From NCBI GenBank assembly GCA_007844125.1, contig CM017569.1, forward strand, positions 10,735,686 through 10,799,685: a DNA stretch of 64,000 nt. Reading direction: 5' to 3'. This document shows, piece by piece, positions 11,528 to 23,768 of the stretch; positions within the stretch are counted from its first letter, which is position 1, and the number at the start of each line of letters is the position of its first letter. Below the pieces are notes generated by a model that had not been told where the DNA came from, did not search any database, and saw only the letters and a program-made list of their open reading frames with translations. This DNA is from Sinonovacula constricta (Eukaryota; Mollusca; Bivalvia; Cardiida; Solecurtidae). The translations under genes and the position numbers were made by a program.

Positions 11528-12305
11528 GAGCATTCTTGGTTCTTTTAGTTAACCATTTAGGGAAACCAGCAAATATGTATGGGTGCCAGTTTAATGCGGC
11601 TAAATAGTACTTTGGATTTGAGCAATTATGAGATCACTGTTCAGTATAACAGCCAGATAGATGATAGAGCTTAATATGGACCAAATGTGTTATGGAGGTT
11701 GTTCTTTCAATGGCTGCTTTGTGTTAGTTCTGCAGTTTAACATATTTCTACCATGTAATTGAACCTTTTTGTTCATGCCTCTGCCATTTGATACCTTTGC
11801 AAAACATACAAAACTGTCACTATTTCGTTTTTGTAGAAGCTGCACAACTAGGATTATTTTTACACTGTTGTAGCTTAGGATCTGTAACTGTATGCTTAAT
11901 ATATATATTCAAAATGTTCTTTAAAATGTTATTCATCAACAAAATGTTATCAACATATGTACTGTTTTTTAAAATCATATACATGTACCCAGAATGAAAG
12001 GAGTAGTTCTCAATTTCTTGTCAGACTGATTCACCATATAGCAGCTCCTGGTGCTGGAACTTGGATCTTTCCTTAAATAAAGCAAGACCAGTCTACATGA
12101 TGATGGAAATAACTTTGGATACTGTTGGCAAAATTATGTTTGGTTGAATTTCTGATATTTTGGGGAACGTTTTTTGTTCAGTGGAAGAATTTTCCTTTCT
12201 GGAGTAGAGTTCCCATGCAGCTCAGTGCATTTTTTCTTTTGAATTTTAGATTCAATGTTTCAATGTCTTAATGGCAAATTGAGACAGTTTGTAGGGTTTA
12301 GGAAA

Positions 12306-12412
12306 TCTTAGGCAAATAGTGTAAATGCTGATCAGCCAGCTCCTACTGGGAACTATCTGATCAGGATCCACATATTTCTCTACAAATGTCTTGTTGTCAT
12401 TGCATGGTTTAA
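12306..12412 (+). mobile_element. Palindromic element copy, type A
   Basis: It reads cttaggcaaatagtgtaaat, then gctgatcagccagctcc, a short loop, and ctgatcaggatccacatatt as the inverted arm. Confidence 0.7.
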
Positions 12413-12419
12413 GCTATTG

Positions 12420-13305
12420 ATGAATAATTACATTATTTAGTAAGGGTTATTTACAACTGCAGCATACTATGAGTGAGTGAGTGGTTCTCATACTCAAGTC
12501 ATCATGATCTTGCACCCTAGCATCAATTGAGAAACAAAGATGTTCCCAAATCCTAAGTCTATCTAACATTACCTTGCACCATCTCACTATTCTTTATTCC
12601 AAATGCTGGTTGGTATGTAATTGCTACACACCTTTAAAATACTTCAAGACTATTACATGGGCCAACTGTCTCTCATATTTAACTGACCACTCCAGATGAA
12701 ACACTTATTACTGCATACATTATATCATGATGATGCCAGAATTAGCATGAAAACATGAGATTTCAGGCCCTCCAACATTGAATGGTGGAACAGCTGCTTC
12801 GGATTCTAGTTGACACTGGGGTCTCCTGGTAACCATGGAAACATGGCATGAATATCATGATAAGCCCCACAGGCTTCCTGCCACTGGAACAAAAAAATGT
12901 CAGTAATAACCTTAGCAGGGATCTGTCCATAAAGATCATCATGACAGTGTTAAGATTTTTTATGCTTTTAATACAATTGTAGAATACAAATACATTTAGT
13001 TTTCTAATATTCTGCACAGTTTTGTGCTGAGGTGAACATGATATTGACTTCTTTGTCAGTATAACTGACTAAGACTTTGGTCTCTGCTGTGTTTATCAAT
13101 GTGAAAGACATTTTTCCCATGTTTTTCTTCCATCTTTTTTACATCTCTTCTGTTCTAAAAAAATCCTGTCCTCTATCCTTCAGTAATCACAGATCTCGCC
13201 ATGTCAGATGTCAGCAAAGCCTATAAACTCTTGTTAATAACCCAATTATTTCTTTTTTCTTGCCATCAACTTCATGCCTTAGTTATATGGCAAATTGCTA
13301 GAAAC
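12420..13305. other. AT-rich non-coding stretch
   Basis: Nothing recognisable was seen. The 84-codon minus-strand ORF at 12763-13017 shows no domain. Confidence 0.4.
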
Positions 13306-13310
13306 TTAGA

Positions 13311-13407
13311 AGTGAACTGTGTAGATCCTCATCAGACGGCATTCAGCCAGCTGATTTTGATCTACGCTATTTGCTTAGATCTGACAAATTCATGCTTTGT
13401 TAAATTT
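13311..13407 (+). mobile_element. Palindromic element copy, type A
   Basis: It contains gtgtagatcctcatcagacg in the left arm and cagctgattttgatctacgc then tatttgcttagat in the right arm, with the tail aaattcatgctttgttaaa. Confidence 0.65.
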
Positions 13408-13439
13408 TGAAAATTTTTTGGGAACAATTACTTCTAACT

Positions 13440-14245
13440 GCTTCAAGGCACAAGGTGGATTTTTCTGCTACCCATTCATTCATTGTCCGTCATGTGGCAT
13501 CAACAATTTGCTTGAATGAGATTGTTGGCCAGAATGTTTGCCTGCATAAAATCTTGAGTGAGCTCATAACTGGGTCACATGGGGTCAAAAAGTAGGCCAC
13601 TAGGTCGAGTCTTAGGAAAAGCTTGTGAACCCACTAGAGGCCACGTTTGTAGCCCAATCTTCACCAAACTTGGCTAGAATGTTTGTCTCAGGAACAGGAA
13701 CTCTTGACTGAGTTTCCCATTGGGTCACATGGGGTCAAAAAATAGGTCACTTGGTCAAATATTAGAAAAAACATGTGAACACACTAGAGGCAACATTTGT
13801 GGTACATCATTTGTAGTGCAATTATCATTAAACTTGGCCAGAATGTGTGCTTGCTTGAAATCTAAGATGAGTTCGTAACTGGGTCACATGGGATCAAAAA
13901 GTAGGTTGCTAGGTCAACTCTCAGAAAAACTATGTGAATATACTAGAGGCCACATTTATGACCTAGTCATCACCAAACTTGGCCAGACTGTTTGCCTGCA
14001 TGAAATCTTGGATGAGTTCATAACTGGAAAACATGGGGTAAAAAAGAAGTTCACTAGTTTAAATCTTCGAAAAAAATTGTAAACATGCTAGTGGCTACAT
14101 TTATGGACCAATCTTCACCAAACTTGGCCAAAATGTTTGCCTACATAAAATCTTGGATAAGTGTGGAGCTGGGTCATGTGTGGTCAAAAGTAGGTCAACA
14201 GGTTAAACCTAAGAAAATGTTTTGATCAGCCCAACTTTTGGCTCA
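13440..14245. repeat. Cluster of about 150-bp diverged tandem repeats (second cluster)
   Basis: At least five units recur about 145-160 bp apart with actagaggccac, cttcaccaaacttggcca, aatgtttgcctgcat, aactgggtcacatggggtc and aggtcactaggtcaa. They are the same family as 10.12-10.80 kb. Confidence 0.75.
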
Positions 14246-14249
14246 ATCT

Positions 14250-14540
14250 TGTAGGAGTGGAATAGTCCAGTGGTAGGAAGCTTTGAACCCCGGTCAGGTA
14301 TCAGCTAAGTTCCTTGAGCAAGAAAGTTACGTTGAATTGTTCCACTCCACCCAGGTGTTTTAATTGGTACCTTTGAGTGTTATTTGGGCCAGTAATATGA
14401 CTTCTCAGCACCATGTGTGACTACCATAGTATGAGATTGACGAATTCACCCAATGACTTACTTGAAGCCAGATATGAGCCTACTAAAAGCCCGTGCCCTC
14501 AGGTAAGCAATTGAGGGCCATCATGGCCTTCTTGTTATAA
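14250..14540 (+). mobile_element. SINE-like retroposon, unassigned family
   Basis: The head reads tggaatagtccagtggtagg with a B-box-like gctttgaaccccggtcagg. The body ends with gccctcaggtaagcaattga and gggccatcatggcc; the same tail recurs at about 30545-30592. Confidence 0.5.
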
Positions 14541-14544
14541 TAGT

Positions 14545-15240
14545 GTTTTTTGCAGCTGAAGACTTAAATGCCTGCTTTCCAGGGCATTTGATTTACCACA
14601 GTATAATTTAAAACTGTTTTTTTTTTCATACTCTTAAGCACTTGCAGGGTTAAACTTACACTGCCGCCCAAATGGCTTTTCAGCACTTTGATATTGTAGT
14701 GCTTCTGAGTTTCTCCATGAATGAGAACCAGTAGTTTTCATTTCTCTCCTCCATTTGTGTGTCTTTCAAAATGCAGTTTATCTTTTATCTTTCTCCCTTA
14801 TATTTGATCATTTTTGACTTCATGTTTATTTTCATTAACTTTAGAATCATTTTTCATTTTGTGACTTGCTATTTTTTTCCTTAATTATATCTCTTTATCC
14901 ATATAATTTTCTGCAAATTTATACAGCCCCTCATGCTCCTGTTGTTTGTTTTTCATGAACTTTTGTCTATTGTCGTTGAAGCTGCCAGTATTTTTTTCGG
15001 TTCATATCTTGTCTTTGTTTATTATTCTTTTACAAATCTATTGTTTTATACTGTCACTGTTTTTTTTCCATTTCTCTCTGTATTGCTCTCTCACCATCTT
15101 TTTGGCATCTGCTCTCAAGCACCATAAATATCCCCACTTTTCTCTTAGTCTTTATCTTTTCATCTTGTTCTTTCTCTCTTAGTCTGTCTCGCTCATACTG
15201 GTTCCCTTTTTATGTTCTATCCATTTATTATCTGGTTCCC
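14545..15240. other. Non-coding stretch, pyrimidine-rich at 14.76-15.24 kb
   Basis: The + strand is T/C-rich, which by itself suppresses stops and explains the ORFs at 14933-15182. Confidence 0.5.
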
Positions 15241-15599
15241 TTTACATTATTTTGATGGAGGCTCCAGCATCTCAGATCAATACAAGCAGTAGTAGCAGCA
15301 GCAAGCAGCAGCCTGCCAACCCTCCTTCATCAATAATGCTGCCAGTAATTCTACTCCAACCAACCCACTGGTTCCACTTGCCATGTTAGTTCTGCCATGT
15401 TTAAGTGTGCCCTCAGAAAATACAGTGCTAGAGAGTTTTCCCAGGCCCAGATTTCTGGAGTCAGAACACAAAGACAGAAAGAAAATAGGGGAATAAATGG
15501 CAGGAGCAATACACAAGCTGAGAATGAAGCAAAGAATATTATTTTAGAAATGTTGATGACCCATTTATTGATCTTTATTATTTTTGTGTTAAAAATCTA

Positions 15600-18195
15600 G
15601 TTTTTGATTCAAGCCCAAACATGCTAATTTCTGAAAAGATAATATTATTGACTAATACATTGTGCAGGATAATATACTTACTAACTTTTATCCATAGAAC
15701 TCAATAATGAATAGAACACTTGAGCAGAAAACAATAAATATGACCATTTGGGCTGAACTTGTCCTTGAGCAAACAATGTATATTCTTATGTTTCAACAGA
15801 AAAAATTCACAGACCTACAGTTATGCAAAAAATAAGGCACCCTTTTACATTTAAGCAGAAAATGATATTCTGTATTGAAACTGAAAATCATTCATTTAGG
15901 CAGAAAATTGTGCTCAAACAGAAACAATTTGTTGTTTTTTCAGCAGAAGATTACACTCTTTACTTTGGAGGGGACAACAACTTAGGTTCTTTTCTAGCAG
16001 ATAATCAGTCTGATATAATGATGCATTAAGCTTTTAATAATATTTTAAATGAAAAATAAGCAAAATCAGCAGCCAATGGTATGTTTATTTGCTGCTGAAA
16101 TTTACATAATGGTAAATTTTCTGCAACTGGGAAAATTCATTTCTCCTCTGTAGTGTTATGATTTTACTCCACTTAATACCATGGTCAATGTAGTAGAGTG
16201 TTTCCTTCTGACTATATATATATTTTTTTTTTTCATTAAAAAGTTCAATAGAACTGTACATATGTGGAAACTTATCAACTTGCATTCTGTGATTGGCTAA
16301 ACAAAAGTAGTTTGTCTTTTAAGTCCTCAAAGGATGGTACAAAGAAGTTACACTGTCCATCTATCCTTGCATCTGTTTATCTGTTGGACAATTGTTCATG
16401 TCTCCATTATAACTTCTATATTATTAATAGTATTTTATTCAGACATACAGACATATGCTTAAAGCTCTGTAACATTTACATGGGCAGCCATAAAGAACAG
16501 GGCAATATTCAGGGTCATAATTAAGATATTCAATCTTTGGGGCCATAAGCCAAATTTATTGACAGTGTTCAGTATCAACTTCAAACCTGATTCACATAAA
16601 TGTTTAAAAATTAATACTTGCAGTCCATTTCATTAAAGAGAACAGTAAAGCATACTTTGAAAAGTTTGATCATGTTTATAAAGGATAAGATAGTATGATG
16701 ATTAACTATTACGCAAATGATTCACTAGTCACTTCTGTCACAAGCACTGCCCACCTCAGGTTTTGAAAAAAAAAAATAGTATAAGGAAACAGTTGTGCTG
16801 CTTGCAGCAGCTTCCAGAGTTATAAGAAAGCTGAATTTGGGAGGCTCAAGGGATTGACCTTGACTACCCATCATCATCGTGCCTGGGAAAAGTTAGTGCG
16901 ATTACAGAAACAAATGTGTATGCCAAAAGGAAATAGGTGCATAACTTGTATCCAGGCATGCTTCAAATAGTAATATTAATATTGTTATCTGTTTAAATTA
17001 GATGCTCAATTAATTATATTGTGTAATGCATATATACTTGAATGAGAGACATTAGTGGATAGTCTCCCCTGAATAATTCCTAAATGCATGTAGGTCCTTT
17101 CATTTGGATTACAAGGTTTTTATGCTTATGTTCCTTAGAGTGTATGTTGACTTTTCTGCATTTCTTGTGATATTCATGTTAGTCATCATTAACAAATGCT
17201 TCATTATTCTTGTTTAATTAACACGTATCTATAAGCATTTAAATGGATTTTAAGCTTATTTTTATTTAAAAGTAAGACATTTCACTGTTTTTAAATAAAC
17301 CATCTGCAAAAGAAGAGGTGATAAAGTCCAAGAACTCCAACTATAAGGACCTACCTACTGTTTGGACTACCTTGGATTTTATCTAACAAAGGAGACAATT
17401 TCCATTTCACCAATGTACCCCATTGCAGATTTATGAATGAACAATCAGCTTGCAGGAATATCACCCAGTGACAGTTAAAGGGGCCGAAGTAGGGGCAGAA
17501 TGTTATTAGAGTGAGTTTTGCACTGACTATTCATTGTTGATTAGGCTGAAATATTTGAGATATCCTGTACTGGGGCCTCACTGCCCTCTGTGGCTCTGTA
17601 CCAGGTTTTGACAGGGGTCATTGTATAAACTTAGTCTAAAATTACCAAATGCGTTTAAATAAGAATGGTGCAGTCAAGATTTAGATTTGTTTTAAAGGGG
17701 TGTAGTGTTGATTAAAAAATAACTTGGATTTAATTTTGAACTCAAAACATTTCTTTATATTTTTAATCAATTAAAGTGTGGAACTTGCACCTTCTTATAG
17801 TGATTTCAGTGCTTTGATTATACCTTTGTAACAAGGAGATAGAATTATTGTGCTTCACTGTAAAATATAAAAGTTGGAACAAACTGGAATAGTGATAGAC
17901 ATTAGCCTTAGATTTCATTTATGTGCAGCAACTCAGCTACATGTATTAGTAAAGTGAAACAATGGTTTACAGATCACATGTTACTAAGTATGCAGTATGT
18001 TACCAAATATGCAGACATACATGTATAGAATCTGTGGCTCGAACTTTTGTTTATTTGTCTGTTGTATCCCATTATGTCTGCATTGTTATAACTGTAAGAC
18101 ATCTAAATAGACATATTCAGAAGAACAGTCCTAAATTAAAGCAAACCCTACTGTAGGTTGATCCTGAGCTTGCTTTGTATTAGGCAGCACAACCC
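15600..18195. other. AT-rich non-coding stretch
   Basis: No exon or array was recognised. Short ORFs (15823-16029, 16264-16524, 17962-18156) look like chance in AT-rich DNA. Confidence 0.4.
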
Positions 18196-18197
18196 AT

Positions 18198-18277
18198 CAA
18201 AAATCTTAGTTATCTTCTTACAGCCACATGCAAAGCTCAAAAATCTTAGTTATCTTCTTACAGCCACATGCAAAGCT
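18198..18277. repeat. Exact 40-bp direct duplication
   Basis: The two copies, beginning caaaaatcttagttatcttc at 18198 and 18238, are identical and abut without a spacer. Confidence 0.9.
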
Positions 18278-18295
18278 GCCCAGATTGGTTGAGAC

Positions 18296-18387
18296 TATGC
18301 AGGAAATAGTCCAGAAAACTGGCTGATCTGGATCTAGACTATTGGCCTAAGCTGTATAAATATGTGCTCAGCAGGCCAAGAGTTAAG
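18296..18387 (+). mobile_element. Palindromic element copy, type A
   Basis: It includes gaaatagtccagaaaactgg, then ctgatctggatctagactat and tggcctaagctg, followed by the tail gctcagcaggccaagagtta. Confidence 0.65.
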
Positions 18388-18505
18388 GGCTTTGAGGCCT
18401 GACAGAGTGTTCAGGGTGAATCTATAGTATACAGTAGGTCCAGGGTTCTTTGGCGTGAACAGAGTGTCACAAGCTGCTGTACACTTACATTCATACTTAA
18501 TTTAG

Positions 18506-18712
18506 GGAGCCAGTGATGCGAGACCAGCATTGATCAGTCGTATCGCTATACCCAGTCTACCATACGTTCGTTCGTACATATTATTACCCCAGGAAGATGG
18601 CTAAATTGGACCACAGATCAGAAAGCCGCATACTCCATGACGTTGCTCACTGTTCACATCGCCTGCAAACCTATCCAGAAGCTTGTTTGTGCCGATTTAC
18701 AGCTATACATAG
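18506..18712 (+). other. CpG-enriched island with a coding-like small ORF (candidate alternative exon)
   Basis: About ten CpG dinucleotides fall between 18519 and 18695, far above the surrounding sequence. An acceptor-like tttag ends at 18505. An ATG at 18597 opens 40 codons reading MAKLDHRSESRILHDVAHCS and onward to a TAA at 18717; a donor-like AG|gttgta follows 18712. I recognise no domain. It could be an alternative first exon, an unrelated small gene, or chance. Confidence 0.25.
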
Positions 18713-18984
18713 GTTGTAATCAAGATCTTTGGCAGGCTAAAATTAAAGTTCTAAACAACCCCACTCCCTATTCTTCCATTTCCCCCCCTTCCTGCATATG
18801 TGTATAATATTTGGTGTTACCATATACAGACTTGTGTCTTCAGTCTTACTTAAATATGTGTTACTTTGCTATAAATCAAAGGCTTTTATTTTTTTTGCTT
18901 TCTGACTTTGAAGAGAAATCTTGGCAATCTATGATCTTAGCTGGTATGTAGTTACTGATGGTTACATAGCTATAAAGGATCTTT

Positions 18985-19315
18985 TTCTTCACTGCTGTTG
19001 GCTGCTGCTACTTTTTCAACAACTGCTGCTGCTATTACAGCTGCTATTCTGCTACTTCTGTTTTTGCTGCTGTTATGTCTGCTACTTCTGTTTCTGCTGC
19101 TGCGGTTACTTCTGCTACTTCTGCTTCTGCTGCTGCCAATATTTCTGCTACTTCTGCTTCTGCTGCTGCCAATATTTCTGCTACTTCTGCTTCTGCTACT
19201 GCCAATATTTCTGCTACTTCTGCTTCTGCTTCTGCTGCTGCCAATATTTCTGCTACTTCTGTTTCTGCTACTTCTGCTCCTGCTGCTGCTGTTATTTCTG
19301 CTATCCCATCATGAT
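18985..19315. repeat. CTG/CTT-rich imperfect array
   Basis: Runs of gctgctgccaatatttctg and ctacttctgcttctg give a 30-33-bp compound unit. All three + strand frames and one minus frame stay open across it, so the ORFs of 133, 153, 79 and 66 codons are low-complexity artefacts. Confidence 0.85.
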
Positions 19316-19384
19316 AACCTAATTCCAGCTATGTTTTTTCTCCTAGTTGTGATGTCGATATATCTGTCCTATTTGTACTTAGCA

Positions 19385-20770
19385 TTAATATACACGGCTG
19401 CATTCTATTTGGGTCAAAATGGCTGCGTTCTTTTCGGGTCAAACATGCACTTTGCATAAATATATATAGCTACCTGCATTCTGTTTGGGTCAACTCTGTA
19501 TGGCTGCGTTCTCTTTGGGTCAACTATGTACTTAGGCTAAATATACATAGCTGCGTTCTGTTTGGGTAAACTATGTACTTAGACTAAATATACATAGCTG
19601 CGTTCTGTTTGGGTCAACTATGTACTTAGCCTAAATATACATAGCTGCGTTCTGTTGGGTCAACTCTGTACTTAGCCTAAATATACATAGCTGCGTTCGT
19701 TTGGGTCAACTATGTACTTAGCCTAAATATACATAGCTGCGTTCTGTTGGGTCAACTATGTACTTAGCCTAAATATACATAGCTGCGTTCTGTTTGGGTA
19801 AACTATGTACTTAGACTAAATATACATAGCTGCGTTCTGTTGGGTCAACTATGTACTTAGCCTAAATATACATAGCTGCGTTCGTTTGGGTCAACTATGT
19901 ACTTAGCCTAAATATACATAGCTGCGTTCTGTTGGGTCAACTCTGTACTTAGACTAAATATACATAGCTGCGTTCTGTTTGGGTAAACTATGTACTTAGC
20001 CTAAATATACATAGCTGCGTTCGTTTGGGTCAACTATGTACTTAGCCTAAATATACATAGCTGCGTTCTGTTGGGTCAACTCTGTACTTAGCCTAAATAT
20101 ACATAGCTGCGTTCTGTTGGGTCAACTCTGTACTTAGGCTAAATATACATAGCTGCGTTCGTTTGGGTCAACTATGTACTTAGACTAAATATACATAGCT
20201 GCGTTCGTTTGGGTCAACTATGTACTTAGCCTAAATATACATAGCTGCGTTCTGTTGGGTCAACTCTGTACTTAGCCTAAATATACATAGCTGCGTTCTG
20301 TTGGGTCAACTATGTACTTAGACTAAATATACATAGCTGCGTTCGTTTGGGTCAACTCTGTACTTAGCCTAAATATACATAGCTGCGTTCTGTTGGGTAA
20401 ACTATGTACTTAGCCTAAATATACATAGCTGCGTTCTGTTGGGTAAACTATGTACTTAGCCTAAATATACATAGCTGCGTTCTGTTGGGTCAACTATGTA
20501 CTTAGCCTAAATATACATAGCTGCGTTCGTTTGGGTCAACTATGTACTTAGCCTAAATATACATAGCTGCGTTCTGTTGGGTCAACTATGTACTTAGACT
20601 AAATATACATAGCTGCATTCTGTTTGGGTCAACTCTGTACTAAGCATAAATATACATGGCTGTATTTTGTTTGTGTCAACCATATATTTAGCATAAATAT
20701 ACATGGCTGTATTTTGTTTGTGTCAACCATATATTTAGCATAAATATACATAGCTGTGTTCTGTTTGGGT
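19385..20770. repeat. Satellite array, 46/47-bp unit, about 30 copies
   Basis: The unit contains aaatatacatagctgcgttc, tgttgggtcaactatgta and cttagcct. Three variants of the middle (gttctgttggg, gttcgtttggg, gttctgtttggg) alternate. The core is nearly homogeneous while the outer units (19.39-19.55 and 20.60-20.77 kb) are diverged, as expected where unequal exchange acts on the interior. Confidence 0.9.
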
Positions 20771-20779
20771 CTTCTATTT

Positions 20780-21600
20780 GCTATCATTTCTGCATGCAGT
20801 GCTACAACAATTTACATAATGTTTACGTATCCTTAGGTCTGCTGCTTTATGTCCTTACCTGAAATATTTTACCTGACTCCAGGGTCTCGAACCCATGATG
20901 TAAAGACCCAATGGAATTACATACTTATACAGATGCCAGTATGTAAATCCCATCCTGTATGTTGGACAACAAAGTTGTGTGTTTGCGTACTCAGAAGCTA
21001 GTTTATCTTGTGTAGGACCAGCTTTCAACAAACCTTAAGCCTTCTTGCAAGTTTAACTCTCCCCATTCTCTATCCGACCAGTCTTTGTTGTGTGGTTTAT
21101 CTTAGCAGGTCTCAAGCTTGAATTCCCAACCCATTTGTCATCAGTTAAGTTGGGAGATATAAACTCTTCAGGCTGTGCAAAGAGTGCTTGCCTTGAGGCT
21201 TTGTGGTTTGGTTTGTAATCTTCTTGTTAAGGTAACTAGAAGCTATACGCTGTATGCCCACAATCCCGTACCAAACTTAAGAGCACTCCTACAGGCTTTA
21301 TGCTCTAGTACGTTTACTTCCTTTACAGGACAAAGACATTGATTTTTCTCCCCCCTTTGAATTAAGTTTTCTAGCCAATGCATTTTTTTCTTCCCTGTAA
21401 TCGCATTGCGATCACAAACACAAATGGTTTCTTTGAAGATTTTAAGTTCGGGAAAATATTAAAGTTAATGAAGTTTGCAGAAAAGATTTTGAAAGAATTA
21501 TTTATATTGCAAAAGTAAACTTTGTATGTCAATATCCTACTACTAGATGGTAGGTGAGCCCATTTAGCGGCTGCCTGCCTACCAGTCAAGCGCCAATATT
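20780..21600. other. Non-coding stretch
   Basis: A minus-strand B-box-like motif (gggtctcgaacccatgatg) at about 20882-20900 may be a decayed SINE head. Nothing else was recognised. Confidence 0.35.
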
Positions 21601-22164
21601 TGATTTTCCCGGTTTATTGATCAGGGCTAAACCCCATGTCCAACACCAATGGCAACTGCCCATTGAAGCCTCTGTTCAGCCTCCTGTTGGACTGCCAGTG
21701 TAAGCCCCCTAACCTGCTACAAGACCAATTTGATGAACACCAGCCATGTGGACCTATAGTAGTAATCCAGACTTGTTAGTTCTAAACATGGTATTTGCGC
21801 ATATATATTACATGAAACCACATCTTAGCCCTGTTCTGGCGAATTCGTGCATAATTGCTGCATAAATTTTTACTATAGTTTAAGTAAATTCTGTTTTTAA
21901 CATTACCTTAATTACACATTACAAATAATGAAATATATAGATCGCTCAGAATGTCCAAAACTGTAAATAGGCATGATGGGGATTTAAGCTAAAAAAAGAT
22001 TCAATATCAGTGCTGATTACCTGGATGATCATGTAACAAAATATCAAAAGTAAGTGGTCACATGGTTTTGTTAGTTTAAAAAAAAAAAGCTACGGGTAAT
22101 TGCTCGGATAGAAAATACATTTTTGTAATGACAAGTGAGGTGTTATGCTTTTATTTTGACCTGG

Positions 22165-22455
22165 ATGTGTCAGTGTGGTGTATGAGTGTGGTGTATGAGT
22201 GTGGTGTATCAGTGTGGTGTATCAGTGTGGTGTATCAGTGTGGTGTATCAATGTGGTGTGTCAGTGTGGTGTATGAGTGTGGTGTGTCAGTGTGGTGTAT
22301 GAGTGTGGTGTATAAGTGTGGTGTATGAGTGTGGTGTATAAGTGTGGTGTATCAATGTGGTGTATCAGTGTGGTGTATCAGTGTGGTGTATGAGTGTGGT
22401 GTATCAATGTCGTGTATCAGTGTGGTGTATCAATGTGGTGTACCAGTGTGGTGAA
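22165..22455. repeat. Minisatellite, 13-bp unit, about 22 copies
   Basis: The unit is gtgtggtgtatca, with variants ending atga, ataa and gtca. Confidence 0.9.
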
Positions 22456-22539
22456 TCACTTTTAACGGAATGACAGGAAACCTAATACTACAGATTGAAA
22501 CCATAAATTGAATCTCTTATTTCCTGTTAAATTATCTAT

Positions 22540-22775
22540 TTCTTTGTTACTCCAATGAGTATAGGACCCAAAAGGTGCAGTCTCCAACTTGTAACTACAT
22601 CTTCTTATCCCTTTACTGGGTGGATTCGAGTCATGGTCAGGCTGAAAACCTTCCATGCGAGGACTTCTTCCAGCTGATCTATGGAGCAATTGTTCTATCC
22701 AGGCTAATAATAGCTGGACATCACTATAATGACCATTATTGTCTTGCTGCAATGTACCTCAAAAGAAAATAATAT
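22540..22775 (+). mobile_element. SINE, family III
   Basis: A head-like region (tgggtggattcgagtcatgg) is followed by cttcttccagctgatctatg, agctggacatcactataatg and accattattgtcttgctgc, matching the 1155 and 55495 copies. Confidence 0.6.
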
Positions 22776-22799
22776 TCTTATTGATAAAATTATATAAAG

Positions 22800-23045
22800 C
22801 AGGGCTTTTCATTCTCTTCTTTTCTATGTTTTCATTATGTTCTCACAGTCGTTCTCACAGTCTCTCATTCTATTTTACCTTAATCTCTCCATTCTTTCTT
22901 TACTGTATATCATTATCTTTCCCCTCTATCTCTCTTGCTCACCCCCATTTGTATCTGTCTCATGAAACCTTTCTGACTTACATCTCCCTGTCATTATCTA
23001 GCCCACATAAATTGTAAATATCTCCCTGTTTGCCATACAGAATCT
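22800..23045. other. Pyrimidine-rich stretch
   Basis: A long T/C-rich run on the + strand (ttctcacagtctctcattct and similar). The 92-codon ORF here reflects lack of purines, not coding. Confidence 0.5.
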
Positions 23046-23114
23046 AAGCTTTTTTCTAACAACTGCTTGCAGAGGTAACAAAACATTCGCTTGAGAATAA
23101 GAAGCTAAAAGAGC

Positions 23115-23180
23115 AGAGCCTGATCAGACAGCTCCTAGCAGATAGTTGCTTATGCCTGATCAAGCATAGCAGGCTGAAGG
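23115..23180 (+). mobile_element. Palindromic element fragment
   Basis: It keeps gcctgatcagacagctccta and the tail gcctgatcaagcatagcagg. Confidence 0.5.
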
Positions 23181-23424
23181 ACAATACCACCCTGGATAGT
23201 CTATATGGTATCATCATTATCCCCACTATCCATGCAGTTGACCCATATGACCACACAATACCCACAATACAATACACCAACAGTATAGCCCCAGATGTTA
23301 GCCAGTTGAGCCTTGACATTTTCTGAACCTCATCATGCATGCATATGTTCACTTGAATTTTCTGCATAAGCATGCAGACACAAATACATAAGTATACTCC
23401 CCAAGTCTTGGAAAAATAACTTTC

Positions 23425-23610
23425 CATGCTTTTTGACATGGGCAGACACAATCTCTTCCATATATTTGATATGGCAGACAAAATCCCTCACATATTTTTG
23501 CCATTGCGGACAAAATCCCTTCCTTATACTTGCCATGGTGGAAAAATCCCTTCCATATATTTGCCACAGCAGACTGAATCTATAATTTTCCATGGCAGGC
23601 AGATTCCCTT
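23425..23610. repeat. Imperfect tandem repeat, about 32 bp, five to six copies
   Basis: Repeated blocks read atatatttgccatggcagac and aaaatcccttcc with substitutions. The overlapping ORFs on both strands are by-products. Confidence 0.7.
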
Positions 23611-23768
23611 CTGTTAGATGCAATGCTGGACAACATCCAGCCAGTCTCTCCTTGAATCTGCCACAAATTTGAAAAACACCACCACATTTTTTTCTTCTGC
23701 CTACACTCTTTTTTTATTCATTACTGAACTTTTTACAAAATATTTATAATAGCTCATTATTATTTTAA

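Noticed and set aside
18921..19459. Leu-, Cys- and Ala-rich ORFs
   Set aside because: Low-complexity CTG/CTT array gives open frames on both strands.
19385..20770. CRISPR-like regular repeat array
   Set aside because: Units are contiguous with no unique spacers, and the window is animal DNA.
23056..23481. 141-codon minus-strand ORF
   Set aside because: It spans a palindromic-element fragment and part of the 32-bp repeat; no domain was seen.
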